Shown piece after piece: positions 29,651 through 38,565 of a stretch of DNA of 64,000 nucleotides. How positions within the stretch are numbered: the first letter of the stretch is position 1; each line of letters opens with the position of its first letter. Made by a program: the position numbers and the translations under genes. Under the pieces are notes generated by a model. The model was not told where the DNA came from, made no database searches, and saw only the letters and a list, made by a program, of their open reading frames with translations. Source of the stretch: CAVVIH01 sp963748295 (GTDB lineage: Bacteria; Acidobacteriota; Vicinamibacteria; Vicinamibacterales; 2-12-FULL-66-21); assembly GCA_963748295.1 (NCBI GenBank), contig CAVVIH010000006.1:310001-374000 (forward strand), read 5' to 3'.

Positions 29651-29953
29651 TCACCACTTCAGCGCCGTGTAGGCATCGGGGCTGAGCGTCTCCCGGTGAC
29701 GGAACAGTGCAATCACGAGCGCGAGACCGACCGCCGCCTCGGCGGCGGCCACCGTCATGACGAAGAACGTGATGATCTGCCCGTCCACGGTGCCGGCGTA
29801 GCGGCCGGCGGCGACGAACGTCAGGTTCACCGCGTTCAGCATGATCTCGATCGACAGCATCACCGTGATCAGGTTGCGCCGCAGGAACACGCCGGCCGTG
29901 CCGATCGCGAAGAGGACTCCGGAAAGCGCCAGGTAATAACTCAGCGGCACCAT
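29651..29953 (-). CDS. nuoK: NADH-quinone oxidoreductase subunit K
   Basis: 100 residues, three helices. MVPLSYYLALSGVLFAIG, RRNLITVMLSIEIMLNAVNL (with the conserved membrane Glu) and TVAAAEAAVGLALVIALFR (second Glu) are diagnostic of this MrpC-like proton-channel subunit. It lies between nuoJ and nuoL with gaps under 20 bases. Confidence 0.97.
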   Translation of the reverse strand: MVPLSYYLALSGVLFAIGTAGVFLRRNLITVMLSIEIMLNAVNLTFVAAGRYAGTVDGQIITFFVMTVAAAEAAVGLALVIALFRHRETLSPDAYTALKW

Positions 29954-29956
29954 CGC

Positions 29957-30469
29957 CTATCGCTCCTTCCGTGCCAGGACGACGGCGCCCACCATCGCCA
30001 CCAGGATCAGAATCGACGTCACCTCGAACGCGAACGCGTGATCGGTGAAGAGCGACCGTCCGATGTTCCGGACCGAGCTGACCGATTCGGTCGTGCCCTC
30101 CCCGAGCCAGCCGACGCCGACGTTCGACAGCGCCCACAGAATCTGGATGCCGAACAGGACCGACAGCACCGCGCCGAGCCGGCGGCCGGTCGTCCCGATG
30201 ATCACCGCCGCCGGATCACCGGGCGGAAACTCGCGGCCCGCATTCAGCAGCATGACGACGAACAGGAAGAGCACCATGATGGCGCCGGCGTAGATGATGA
30301 TCTGCGTCACCGCGGTGAACGGCGCGTCGAGCAGCACGTAGAGGCCCGACAGCGCGCCGAACGACACGATCAGCAGCATCACGCTGTGCATCGGATTGCG
30401 TTGTCCGACGACGAGCGCCGAGGCGACCACGGCGATGACGGCGAAGACGGAGAATGCGAGCGTTTCCAC
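29957..30469 (-). CDS. nuoJ: NADH-quinone oxidoreductase subunit J
   Basis: 170 residues, five helices. It has the family motif FTAVTQIIIYAGAIMVLFLFVVML around the TM3 pi-bulge helix. Starts at the ATG at 30469 and ends 3 bases before nuoK. The gene normally found just upstream, nuoI, is absent; 140 bases of hairpins lie there instead. Confidence 0.96.
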   Translation of the reverse strand: METLAFSVFAVIAVVASALVVGQRNPMHSVMLLIVSFGALSGLYVLLDAPFTAVTQIIIYAGAIMVLFLFVVMLLNAGREFPPGDPAAVIIGTTGRRLGAVLSVLFGIQILWALSNVGVGWLGEGTTESVSSVRNIGRSLFTDHAFAFEVTSILILVAMVGAVVLARKER

Positions 30470-30477
30470 TAGTCCTT

Positions 30478-30606
30478 ACCCGAGGGGCTTCGCCCCTCGG
30501 ACTCCCCTACACGCTCTCTCGCGCGCCGCTTCGCCGGCGCGCTCCGGTCGCGTGGCTCGCTCGCCTGCTCGCTCGCACTTTGAAACGATCCTCTATTCAT
30601 CAACAG
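30478..30606. repeat. Hairpin cluster between nuoH and nuoJ, where nuoI is expected
   Basis: CGAGGGG-CTTCG-CCCCTCG (30481-30499) and GCGCGCCG-CTTCGC-CGGCGCGC (about 30524-30545) form strong stems. Then come GCTCGCTCG repeats (30557-30580). No reading frame of note is present. Confidence 0.7.
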
Positions 30607-30609
30607 CTT

Positions 30610-31635
30610 CTAGCCCTCAATCCATAGAACCAGTGCGGCCGTCGCCAGCAGGTTGAGCGTGGCAACCGGCAGGAGCCATTTCCATCCGAACTCCATCAGC
30701 TGGTCGTAGCGATATCGCGGCAGCGTCCAGCGCATCCACACATAGAAGAAGAGCAGCAGGAAGACCTTGACCAGGAACCAGATCCACGACAGCCAGTCGG
30801 GCAGCAGCGGGCCGAGCCAGCCACCGAGGTAGAGGCTCGTCGCGACCGCCGAGACGGTGACCATGTTCACGTACTCGGCGAGGAAGAACATCGCGAAGCT
30901 CATGGAGCTGTATTCCGTGTGGTACCCGGCCACCAGCTCCTGCTCCGCCTCGGGGAAGTCGAACGGCGCGCGGTTGGTTTCGGCGACACCGGCTGTCATG
31001 TAGATGAGGAACCCGATCGGCTGGAGGAAGATGTACCAGCGCGGGATGAAGCCCCACCACGTGCCCGCCTGGTGGTCGACGATCTCGCGAAGCGACAGCG
31101 TGCCCGCCATCATGATCACCGCCGCGAGCGCGAGCGCGTACGACAGCTCGTAGCTGATCATCTGCGCCGCCGACCGCAGCCCGCCGAGCAGGGAGTATTT
31201 GCTGTTCGAGCTCCAGCCGGCGATGACGATGCCGTAGACGCCCATCGAGGCGATCGCGAAGATCACCAGCACCGCGACGTTGACGTCCGTGATCTGCAGC
31301 GGAATCGGCTCGTCCAGCAGGCCGAACAGCGTCGTCTCGGTACCGAACGGCACGACCGCGAACGCCGCAAACGCGGCCGCCGTCGAGATGATCGGGGCGA
31401 TCGCGAAGAGCAGCGCGTCGGCGGCCTTCGGCCGCAGTTCCTCTTTGAAGAGCAGCTTGATGACGTCGGCAAAGGGCTGCAGCCAGCCCTCGACGCCGAC
31501 GCGGTTGGGGCCGACGCGGTCCTGAATGTAGGCGCAGACCTTCCGCTCCATCCACACCATGAAGGCGGCCGACAGCACCAGCATGTTGAAGATGACGACA
31601 ATCAGGCCGAGGTGCGCGATCAGTGTTGGGTTCAC
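30610..31635 (-). CDS. nuoH: NADH-quinone oxidoreductase subunit H
   Basis: 341 residues, eight helices. Seen: MERKVCAYIQDRVGPNRVG, FADVIKLLFKEE and AETNRAPFDFPEAEQELVAGYHTEYSSM, the quinone-site loops of the family. It forms the quinone chamber with NuoB and NuoD. Only 9 bases separate it from nuoF, so there is no room for nuoG. Confidence 0.97.
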   Translation of the reverse strand: MNPTLIAHLGLIVVIFNMLVLSAAFMVWMERKVCAYIQDRVGPNRVGVEGWLQPFADVIKLLFKEELRPKAADALLFAIAPIISTAAAFAAFAVVPFGTETTLFGLLDEPIPLQITDVNVAVLVIFAIASMGVYGIVIAGWSSNSKYSLLGGLRSAAQMISYELSYALALAAVIMMAGTLSLREIVDHQAGTWWGFIPRWYIFLQPIGFLIYMTAGVAETNRAPFDFPEAEQELVAGYHTEYSSMSFAMFFLAEYVNMVTVSAVATSLYLGGWLGPLLPDWLSWIWFLVKVFLLLFFYVWMRWTLPRYRYDQLMEFGWKWLLPVATLNLLATAALVLWIEG

Positions 31636-31644
31636 CAGCGTTCC

Positions 31645-32943
31645 CTAGTGCGCCGCCACCGGAAGCGACGAGGCGCGCCAGTCGGCCGGCACGGTGCATC
31701 GTCCTTCCCGGACATGCGCCTCGAACTCGGCGCGGAAGTTCTTCACCGTCGTCAGCGCCGGCGTCGCCGCGGCGTCGCCGAACGCGCAGAGCGTCTTGCC
31801 GACGATGTTGCCGCCGATGCTGACGAGCAGATCGATGTCGCGCATCTCGCCTTCGCCGTTCTCGATGCGGGTGAGGATCTTGTGCAGCCAGTCTCCGCCT
31901 TCACGGCACGGCGTGCACTTTCCGCACGACTCGTGCTTGTAGAAGTAGAGCAGGTTGCGCGCCGCCCAGACCATGCAGGTCGTCTCGTCCATCACGATGA
32001 TGCCCGCCGATCCCAGCATCGACCCCGCCTTGACCACGTCGTCGAACGACGCGGGGATGTCGAGCTGATCGGGCAGCAGGATCGGGACTGACGATCCCCC
32101 GGGGATGACCGCCTTGAGCTGGTGCCCGTCGCGGATGCCGCCGGCATGGCCGTAGATCAGCTCCTTGAGCGTGACCTTCATCGACGCCTCGTACACGCCC
32201 GGCTTCTTCACGTGTCCGCTGACGCAGTACAGCTTCGGTCCGCCGTTCTTCTCGGGACCGAGCGACGCGAACCACTCGGCGCCATTCGTGATGATCGACG
32301 GAAGGTTGCAGAGGGTTTCGACGTTGTTCACGGCGGTCGGGCAGTTGTAGAGCCCCGACACGGCGGGGAACGGCGGCTTGATGCGCGGCTGCGCCCGCTT
32401 GCCTTCGAGCGACTCGATCAGCGCGGTCTCCTCGCCGGCCTCGTAGGCGCCGGCGCCGCGATGAATCACGATGTCGCAGTCGAACCCGGTGCCGAGGATG
32501 TTGCGCCCGACGTAGCCCTGCGCGTAGGCCTTGGCGAGTTCGGCTTCGAGGACTTTCTGCACGTGGTAGAACTCGCCGCGGATGTAGATGTAGGCGACCT
32601 TCGCGCCGATCGCCCAGCAGCCGATCAGGCATCCCTCGAAGAGCAGGTGCGGGTTGCGCTCCATCAGCACGTGGTCTTTGAAGGTGCCCGGCTCGCTCTC
32701 GTCGGCATTGCACGCGATGTATTTGGGCAGCGGCGTGTCCTTGAGCACGAACCCGAACTTCAGGCCGGTCGGAAAACCGGCGCCGCCGCGGCCGCGCAGC
32801 CCCGACGCCTTCACCTGCTCGATGACGTCCTTCGGCTGCATGCCGAGCGCCTTGCGCAGACCTTCGTAGCCCTGGTGCTTCAGGAAGAAGTCGAGCGTGT
32901 GGCCGTTCGGCTCGCGGACGTATTTGGTGAGGATGGGTTCCAT
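31645..32943 (-). CDS. nuoF: NADH-quinone oxidoreductase subunit F
   Basis: 432 residues. NADH-binding GLRGRGGAGFPTGLKF and FMN-site YIACNADESEPGTFKD are at the N-terminal half. The N3 [4Fe-4S] ligands are in ESCGKCTPCREG, with a fourth Cys in GKTLCAFGDAA. This is the electron-input subunit of the peripheral arm. Its usual partner NuoG is not encoded in this operon. Confidence 0.97.
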   Translation of the reverse strand: MEPILTKYVREPNGHTLDFFLKHQGYEGLRKALGMQPKDVIEQVKASGLRGRGGAGFPTGLKFGFVLKDTPLPKYIACNADESEPGTFKDHVLMERNPHLLFEGCLIGCWAIGAKVAYIYIRGEFYHVQKVLEAELAKAYAQGYVGRNILGTGFDCDIVIHRGAGAYEAGEETALIESLEGKRAQPRIKPPFPAVSGLYNCPTAVNNVETLCNLPSIITNGAEWFASLGPEKNGGPKLYCVSGHVKKPGVYEASMKVTLKELIYGHAGGIRDGHQLKAVIPGGSSVPILLPDQLDIPASFDDVVKAGSMLGSAGIIVMDETTCMVWAARNLLYFYKHESCGKCTPCREGGDWLHKILTRIENGEGEMRDIDLLVSIGGNIVGKTLCAFGDAAATPALTTVKNFRAEFEAHVREGRCTVPADWRASSLPVAAH

Positions 32944-32952
32944 ATGCCGGCG

Positions 32953-33561
32953 CTACTTCCTGGCTTCCACGTGCAGGTGGCAGCCGCTGAACGCGGCATC
33001 ACCTTTTGCCTTGATTGCATCGACGAGCCGCGCCGCATCCTCCGGCTTCAGGCACTCGTGCCAGTGCTCGTTGTTGACCATGACGACAGGGGCGCGGTCG
33101 CAGGCGCCGAGGCATTCGAATTCCAGCAGCGTGAACATGCCTGACGGATCGGTCTCGCCGACCTTGATGCCGAGCTTCTCCGACAGCGCCTCGGTGACCC
33201 GCTCCGCACCCATCAGCGCGCACGACAGCGTTCGGCAGACCTGAAGGACGTACTTGCCGACCTTCTCCTTGTAGAACATGACGTAGTAGGTCGCGACGTC
33301 CTCGACCTCCGCGGGCGTCAGCTCCAGGATCTCCGCCACGTGGCGCATGCCGTTGGCGGTGAGGTATCCCGCCTGGTCCTGCACGAGATAGAGCGCCGCC
33401 AGCACCGCCGAGCGCTTCCGATCGGACGGGTACTTCGTGATGATCTCGTCGAGCTCGCGCCGGCGCTCCGGCGTGAAGGTGAACGGCGGCCCCTCGTCGG
33501 CGAGCTTGCGCTCCGACTTGTGGAAGCGCTCGTCGTACATCATCAACGGATGAAAGCTCAT
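32953..33561 (-). CDS. nuoE: NADH-quinone oxidoreductase subunit E
   Basis: 202 residues. Thioredoxin-like [2Fe-2S] protein: ligands in CRTLSC (Cys-x4-Cys) and CLGAC (Cys-x3-Cys), preceded by the helical part with VAELLELTPAEVEDVATYY-like sequence. The first ~30 residues are longer than in the E. coli homologue. Its ATG overlaps the nuoD stop (33558-33561). Confidence 0.95.
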   Translation of the reverse strand: MSFHPLMMYDERFHKSERKLADEGPPFTFTPERRRELDEIITKYPSDRKRSAVLAALYLVQDQAGYLTANGMRHVAEILELTPAEVEDVATYYVMFYKEKVGKYVLQVCRTLSCALMGAERVTEALSEKLGIKVGETDPSGMFTLLEFECLGACDRAPVVMVNNEHWHECLKPEDAARLVDAIKAKGDAAFSGCHLHVEARK

Positions 33562-34739
33562 CGATCCACGTCTCCCATGACGACGTCGGTGGAGCCGATG
33601 ACGGCGATGACGTCAGCAATCATTCCGCCCACGATCAGCTTCGGAAGTCCCTGGCAGGCGTAGAACGACGGCGCGCGCAGCTTGATCCGGTACGGCCGGT
33701 TCGTGCCGTCGGAGACGATGCTGAAGCCATGCTCGCCGCGCGGCCCCTCGACCGGCACGTACGACTCGCCTGCCGGCACGGTGAAGCCCTGCGAGTAGAT
33801 CAGGAAGTGCTGGATGAGCGCTTCCATCTCCGTATAGACCTTGTCCTTCGGCGGCGGAACGATCCGGTAGTCCTGGATGTCGAAGATGCCCTTCGGCGTG
33901 ATGCGCGAGAGCGCCTGCTGCGCGATGCGCGTGCTCTGCCGCATTTCCTCCACGCGCACGAGGTACCGGTCGTAGACATCGCCCGCCGATCCGACGGGGA
34001 TTTCGAAGTCGTAGCTGTCGTAGCCGAGATAGGGAAACGCCCGGCGGACGTCGTACGCGATCCCGGACGCACGCGCCATCGGCCCGACCAGGCCGAGCCC
34101 GATGGCGTCCTCCTTCGACAGGACGCCGACGCTTCGCGTGCGCTTCAGCCAGATCTGATTCTTCGTGAGCAGATCCTCGTACTCGTTCAGCTTCGAGGGG
34201 AACTTGTCGAGGAACGTCTTCACCGCGTCGTGAAAGCCGTTTGGCAGGTCTTCGCGCAGGCCGCCGATGCGCAGGTAGCTCGGGAACATCCGGAACCCGG
34301 CGAGCATCTCGTTGATGTTGAGCAGCTGCTCCCGCTCGCGGAAGCAGTACATCATCACCGACACGGCGCCAATCTCGAGGCCGTGCGTGGCCAGCCAGAC
34401 CAGGTGGCTGGCGAGCCGCTGCAGCTCGGCGATCAGCACGCGGATGTTCCTGACGCGCTCGGGCATCTCGATCCCGAGCATCCGCTCGGCAGACAGGCAG
34501 AACGCCAGGCTGCTCGACTGCGCGCCGAGATAATCCATCCGTTCGACGAGCGGGATCACCTGCTGCCACTTCTTCTGCTCGGCGGTCTTCTCGATCCCCG
34601 TGTGCAGGTAGCCGATCGTCGGATTCGCCGAGACGACGGTCTCTCCATCGAGCTCCAGCACCAGCCTCAGCACGCCGTGCGTGCTGGGGTGCTGCGGCCC
34701 CATGTTGACCGTCATCGTCTCTGTTCTGAGCTCAGGCAT
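33558..34739 (-). CDS. nuoD: NADH-quinone oxidoreductase subunit D
   Basis: 393 residues. The 49-kDa subunit at the quinone site: TMTVNMGPQHPSTHGVLRLVLELDGE at the start, YLHTGIEKTAE, ASHLVWLATHG, and the C-terminal LKVRAPSF-type motif (here IKLRAPSFYACQGLPKL). Separated from nuoC by gmhA, which is unusual. Confidence 0.97.
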   Translation of the reverse strand: MPELRTETMTVNMGPQHPSTHGVLRLVLELDGETVVSANPTIGYLHTGIEKTAEQKKWQQVIPLVERMDYLGAQSSSLAFCLSAERMLGIEMPERVRNIRVLIAELQRLASHLVWLATHGLEIGAVSVMMYCFREREQLLNINEMLAGFRMFPSYLRIGGLREDLPNGFHDAVKTFLDKFPSKLNEYEDLLTKNQIWLKRTRSVGVLSKEDAIGLGLVGPMARASGIAYDVRRAFPYLGYDSYDFEIPVGSAGDVYDRYLVRVEEMRQSTRIAQQALSRITPKGIFDIQDYRIVPPPKDKVYTEMEALIQHFLIYSQGFTVPAGESYVPVEGPRGEHGFSIVSDGTNRPYRIKLRAPSFYACQGLPKLIVGGMIADVIAVIGSTDVVMGDVDR

Positions 34740-34757
34740 TGGTCGTTCCGCTCGGCT

Positions 34758-35349
34758 TCAATCGATCGTGCGCTCGACGATCTCGCAGATCGCGTGAAGC
34801 AGCGTCCTGTGTACTTCCTGCACCCGTGCGGTCGACGCGTCAGCCACGTTCACGTGAACGTGCGCCGCCGCGGCAAGCGTGCCGCCGTCGCGGCCGGTCA
34901 TCGCAATCGTGCGCAATCCGCCCGGCGGCAGCCGCCTCGACTCCCGCCATCACGTTCGCCGACGCGCCGCTCGTGCTGATCGCCAGCGCCACGTCGCCCG
35001 GGCGACCGAGCGCCTCGATCTGCCGCGCGAACACGCGCTCGAAGCCGCAGTCGTTGGCGATGCTCGTGACGACGCTCGTATCAGCCGTCAGGGCGATGGC
35101 CGCCATGCCGCGGCGCTCGCGCTGGAACCGTCCGACCAGTTCGGCGGCGAAATGCTGCGCATCGGCGGCGCTCCCGCCGTTGCCGAACGCCAGCACCTTC
35201 CGGCCGGCCCCGAGCGCTGCCGCGATCTCTCCTGCCGCGCGCACGACCGGGTCGAGATCCCCTTGGCTGACGCGGCGATGCACGTCGGCCGCCGCGTCGA
35301 GCGTGCGCTGGACTATGCCGGCCGCTTCACCCGCATCGAACCGCGCCAT
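34758..35349 (-). CDS. gmhA: Sedoheptulose-7-phosphate isomerase (frame break near 3' end)
   Basis: About 196 residues when joined, the normal length. A SIS-domain enzyme making D-glycero-D-manno-heptose 7-phosphate for LPS. Seen: LAFGNGGSAADAQHFAAELVGRF, IALTADTSVVTSIANDCGFE and ALAISTSGASANV. The opening frame fails after VMAGVEAAAAG. GLRTIAMTGRDGGTL and VADASTARVQEVHRTLLHAICEIVE continue one frame over to 34758. One extra base near 34918-34922 explains it. Its ATG overlaps the nuoC stop and it lies within the nuo operon. Partners in ADP-heptose use are at 14607 and 16908. Confidence 0.92.
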
Positions 35350-35925
35350 CAGTCTTTCCGTGCGCGGCTCCTCGACGCCTCCAGGTTCGCGACGAACTCC
35401 TCTTCCGACAGCTGCAGCGGCTCGTAGGTCTTCACCGGCTCCTTGATCTGCACGGGATAGTCCTTGCGCATCGGGAACCCTTCCCAGTCGTCCGGCATCA
35501 GGATCCGCCGGAGATCGGGATGTCCGTCGAACTGCAGGCCGAACAGGTCGTATCCCTCGCGCTCCGCCCAGTTCGCCGCGGCCCACACGCCCGACACGGT
35601 GGGTACCCGCGGATCCTCGTTGCGGGACCCGCACCTTCATGCGCAACCGCTTGGGCGCGTCGCCGAACCCGCTGGTTCCCAGGCAGACGAGCATGTAGAG
35701 AATCTCGTAGCGCGGCTCGCGCGGATGGTAGTCGACCGGCACGATGTCGGCCAGAACCGCGAACCGGAGCGCCGGATCGTCGCGAAGGGCCTGCGCCGTC
35801 TCGACGAGGATCTCGCGCGGCACGACGATCGTCGGCATGCCGTCACGGGACTCGACAGCCTCGATTCGTCCGGCGCTGCCGGGGAACGCGCGCGACAGCG
35901 CTTCGATGATTGCGGTGGACTGCAT
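35349..35925 (-). CDS. nuoC: NADH-quinone oxidoreductase subunit C (one-base frame break)
   Basis: About 191 residues when joined. The first part has FAVLADIVPVDYHPREPRYEI and RLRMKVRVP. The expected continuation NEDPRVPTVSGVWAAANWAERE, DLFGLQFDGHPDLRRILMPDDW and PMRKDYPVQ is in the next frame. One extra base near 35622 explains the break. It is the 30-kDa peripheral subunit. Read without correction, the upstream half runs on into gmhA in a false fusion. Confidence 0.93.
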
Positions 35926-35945
35926 GATGAACGTGAGGCGCGCGG

Positions 35946-36410
35946 TCAGGCCGACATCTTCATCTGATCGATCTTCCGCTGGAGCTGGACGATGCCGTAG
36001 ATCAGCGATTCGGGACGCGGCGGGCAGCCGGGCACGAATACGTCAACCGGCACGACCTGATCGACGCCCTGCACGATGGCGTAGTTGTCGAACACGCCGC
36101 CGACCGAGGCACAGGCGCCCATCGAGATCACGTACTTCGGCTCGGGCATCTGATCGTAGATGCGGCGCAGCACCGGCGCCATCTTCCGCGACAGCCGGCC
36201 GGCGACGATCATCAGGTCCGACTGCCGCGGCGAGCCGCGGAAGACCTCCGCGCCGAATCGCGCGATGTCGTAGCGGGAGGCGCTCATCGCCATCATCTCG
36301 ATCGCGCAGCACGCCAGGCCGAAGCTGACCGGCCAGATCGACGACCGGCGGGCCCACTGGACCATCTTCTCGACCGTGGTGGTCAGAACCGGAATCTCCA
36401 AGTCAGCCAT
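35946..36410 (-). CDS. nuoB: NADH-quinone oxidoreductase subunit B
   Basis: 154 residues. N2 [4Fe-4S] ligands: the tandem cysteines in FGLACCAIEMMA, Cys in SMGACASVGGVFDNY and Cys in VPGCPPRPESL. The SRYDIARFGAEVFRGSPRQSD stretch is conserved. This cluster passes electrons to quinone. It is 20 bases upstream of nuoC. Confidence 0.98.
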   Translation of the reverse strand: MADLEIPVLTTTVEKMVQWARRSSIWPVSFGLACCAIEMMAMSASRYDIARFGAEVFRGSPRQSDLMIVAGRLSRKMAPVLRRIYDQMPEPKYVISMGACASVGGVFDNYAIVQGVDQVVPVDVFVPGCPPRPESLIYGIVQLQRKIDQMKMSA

Positions 36411-36431
36411 TACTCACACGCTCCCCAACCG

Positions 36432-36483
36432 CAATTCAAGTCCCCAATCGCTAATCGCTAATCGCTAATCGCAAATGATTAGC
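36432..36483. repeat. 7-mer tract CTAATCG with terminal stem
   Basis: CCCCAATCGCTAATCGCTAATCGCTAATC lies between nuoA and nuoB, and its last unit pairs with the end of nuoA (CGCTAATC-GCAAAT-GATTAGCG). The same word family is at 19770-19798. Confidence 0.7.
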
Positions 36484-36841
36484 GCTCGTGCCCCCAATCC
36501 AGCACGCCCTTGCGCCAGACGTAGATGTAGCCGGTCACGAGCAGCGCGAAGAAGACGAGCACCTGGACGAAGCCGACCCACCCGAGATCGCGAAGGGCCA
36601 TCGCGAAGGGATAGAGGAAAGCGACCTCGATGTCGAAGAGCAGGAAGATCATGGCGACGAGGTAGAACTTGACCGGATGCCGTTCGCGCGCGTCGCCCAC
36701 GGGCGGCATGCCGCACTCGTAGGGCGCCAGTTTTTCGGGAGTAGGCTTTTTCGGGCCGACCAGATGCGACAGGATGATATTGAAGGCTCCGAAACCCGCT
36801 CCGAGCCCGATCATAATAAGGATAGGCACCCAGCCGTGCAT
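36479..36841 (-). CDS. nuoA: NADH-quinone oxidoreductase subunit A
   Basis: 120 residues from the ATG at 36841, chosen over longer frames because MHGWVPILIMIG begins the first helix. Three helices. The conserved loop is KLAPYECGMPPVGDARERHPVKFYLVAM, with the conserved cysteine, then LLFDIEVAFLYPFA. First gene of the operon; its promoter must lie in the 130-base divergent gap 36842-36971. Confidence 0.96.
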   Translation of the reverse strand: MHGWVPILIMIGLGAGFGAFNIILSHLVGPKKPTPEKLAPYECGMPPVGDARERHPVKFYLVAMIFLLFDIEVAFLYPFAMALRDLGWVGFVQVLVFFALLVTGYIYVWRKGVLDWGHER

Positions 36842-36971
36842 CTCGTCCCCGCGGCGTGCGCTTGTGAATGTTTTCTCAAGCAGCACCCAAAAAAACGCGC
36901 CGGCAAAGAACCGTGCGCGTACAGACAACCCTAAACCCCGAATGCTATCACAGGCATAATCTTCAACGAGC

Positions 36972-38355
36972 ATGACGTCCGTGTTACCCCATCCGGCCGG
37001 GCCGGGCCGCCTCGCATGGTTCAGCCCGATGCCGCCGACGCGCTCCGGCGTCGCGACCTGCAGCGCCGACCTGGTGCGCGGATTGTCCGGGTCGTTTCAG
37101 ATCGACGTGTTCGTCGACGCGTCCCGACACGCGCCAGCGCCAGGGACGCGATCCGCGCACGACTTCGTGTGGCTGCACCAGCAGAATCCGTACGATCTGA
37201 TCGTCTATCAGATGGGCAACGCGGCCGTGCACCAATACATGTGGCCGTACCTGTTCAGATATCCCGGCCTGACCGTGCTGCACGACGCGCACCTGCACCA
37301 CGCCCGGGCCGGCGCCCTGCTCACCTCCGGACGCACGGCGGATTACCGCGCCGAGTTCATGGCGAATCATCCGGATCGCAACCCGGACCTCGCCGAGCTC
37401 GCGGTGTACGGCTACCCCAGCTATCTCTACTACTACTGGCCGATGACCCGGCTCGTCGTCGAACGATCGCGCCTGACCGCGGTCCATACCGATGCGATCG
37501 CGCGCGAGCTCCGCCAGGACGTGCCCGGCGCGCGCATCGAGACGATCCGGCTGGGGCACGGCGTGGAGATCGCCGATGAGGAGGCGGAGCGCCTGCGGCC
37601 AGCGGATTCGCGCGCGGTACGGCATCGCGCCGGAGGCCCGCGTGTTTGGCTGTTTTGGCGGACTGTCGCCGGAAAAGCGGCTGCCGGAGATTCTGTCGGC
37701 GTTTGCCGCCACCGCCGAGCATGTTCCAGCCGCGCGGCTCCTGCTCGTGGGCGCGGTGCCGGACCACTACGATCTCGCCGCGGACATCGCGCGTTTCGGC
37801 GTTGGGGATCGAACGGTGATCACCGGCTACGTGGATAAGGACGAGGAGCTCACGGCGCACATCGCCGCGAGCGACATCGCCTTGAACCTTCGATGGCCGA
37901 CGGCTCGCGAAGTCTCCGGGCCGTGGCTGCGCTGCCTGGCCGCCGGAAAGCCGACCGTGATCGTGAGCCTTGCGCACCTGGCGGACGTCCCTGCTCTGGA
38001 TCCGCGAACGTGGGCGCCGAGCGCGGCGATTGACGGCGAACCGGACACCGTTCGACCGGTCACCGTCGCGGTGGACATCCTGGACGAGAACCACTCGCTC
38101 CGCGCGGCGATGCTGCGGCTCGCGCGGGATCCGGCCCTGTGTGAAGCCCTCGGCCGCGCGGCGCGCGACTACTGGCGTTCGCGCCATGCGCCCGAGCCGA
38201 CGATCGAGGACTACCGCCGCGTGATCGCCCTCGCCCGCTCGAGTCCGGGACCCGTTCGCGCGACGCTCGACGCGCTGCCGCACCTGATGAGCAGCGGACG
38301 CCGGACGCTCGACGAAGCGCTCGCGCCGTTCGGGGTGCCGGACCCTTTGAGGTAG
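36972..38355 (+). CDS. Glycosyltransferase (GT4-type, one-base frame break)
   Basis: About 460 residues when joined. The N-terminal half (LAWFSPMPPTRSGVATCSADLV, DFVWLHQQNPYDLIVYQMGN) reads to about 37600. The C-terminal Rossmann half (YGIAPEARVFGCFGGLSPEKRLPEILSAF, DIALNLRWPTAREVSGPWL) continues in the next frame. One extra base at about 37570-37602 explains it. A GT-B fold retaining enzyme acting on a nucleotide sugar. An ArgArg-rich C-terminal tail follows. Divergent from nuoA, upstream of thiS. Confidence 0.85.
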
Positions 38356-38358
38356 ACT

Positions 38359-38565
38359 TTGACGATACGCGTGAACGGCGAGCCCATGGAGATCGCCGGC
38401 CCCAAGACGCTGGCAGTCCTCCTCGCCGAGCTGAACATCGACCCCCAACGCGTCGCGGTCGAGCACAACCTGACGATCGTGAAACGCGCGAACTACGACT
38501 CGGCGATCGTGCGGGAGGGAGATGAAATCGAGATCGTGAACTTCGTGGGTGGCGGCACAGCATGA
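38359..38565 (+). CDS. thiS: Sulfur carrier protein ThiS
   Basis: 68 residues from a TTG at 38359, 3 bases after the glycosyltransferase. The ubiquitin-like fold is evident: VNGEPMEIAGPKTLAVLLAEL and VAVEHNLTIV, then GDEIEIVNFVGGG. Sulfur is carried on a C-terminal Gly-Gly, yet here the chain ends GGGTA because the reading frame goes two codons further into the thiG overlap. Either the tail is trimmed or the end is read differently. It overlaps thiG (ATGA at 38562-38565). Confidence 0.85.
   Translation: MTIRVNGEPMEIAGPKTLAVLLAELNIDPQRVAVEHNLTIVKRANYDSAIVREGDEIEIVNFVGGGTA

Noticed and set aside
34840..35925. Apparent NuoC-GmhA fusion protein
   Set aside because: The middle ~90 residues are nonsense; the true NuoC end and a separate GmhA start (ATGA overlap) are in the other frame, so the fusion is an artefact of an extra base near 35622.
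38300..38360. TPP riboswitch before thiS
   Set aside because: thiS begins 3 bases after the preceding coding sequence; no THI-box-like conserved elements are visible.
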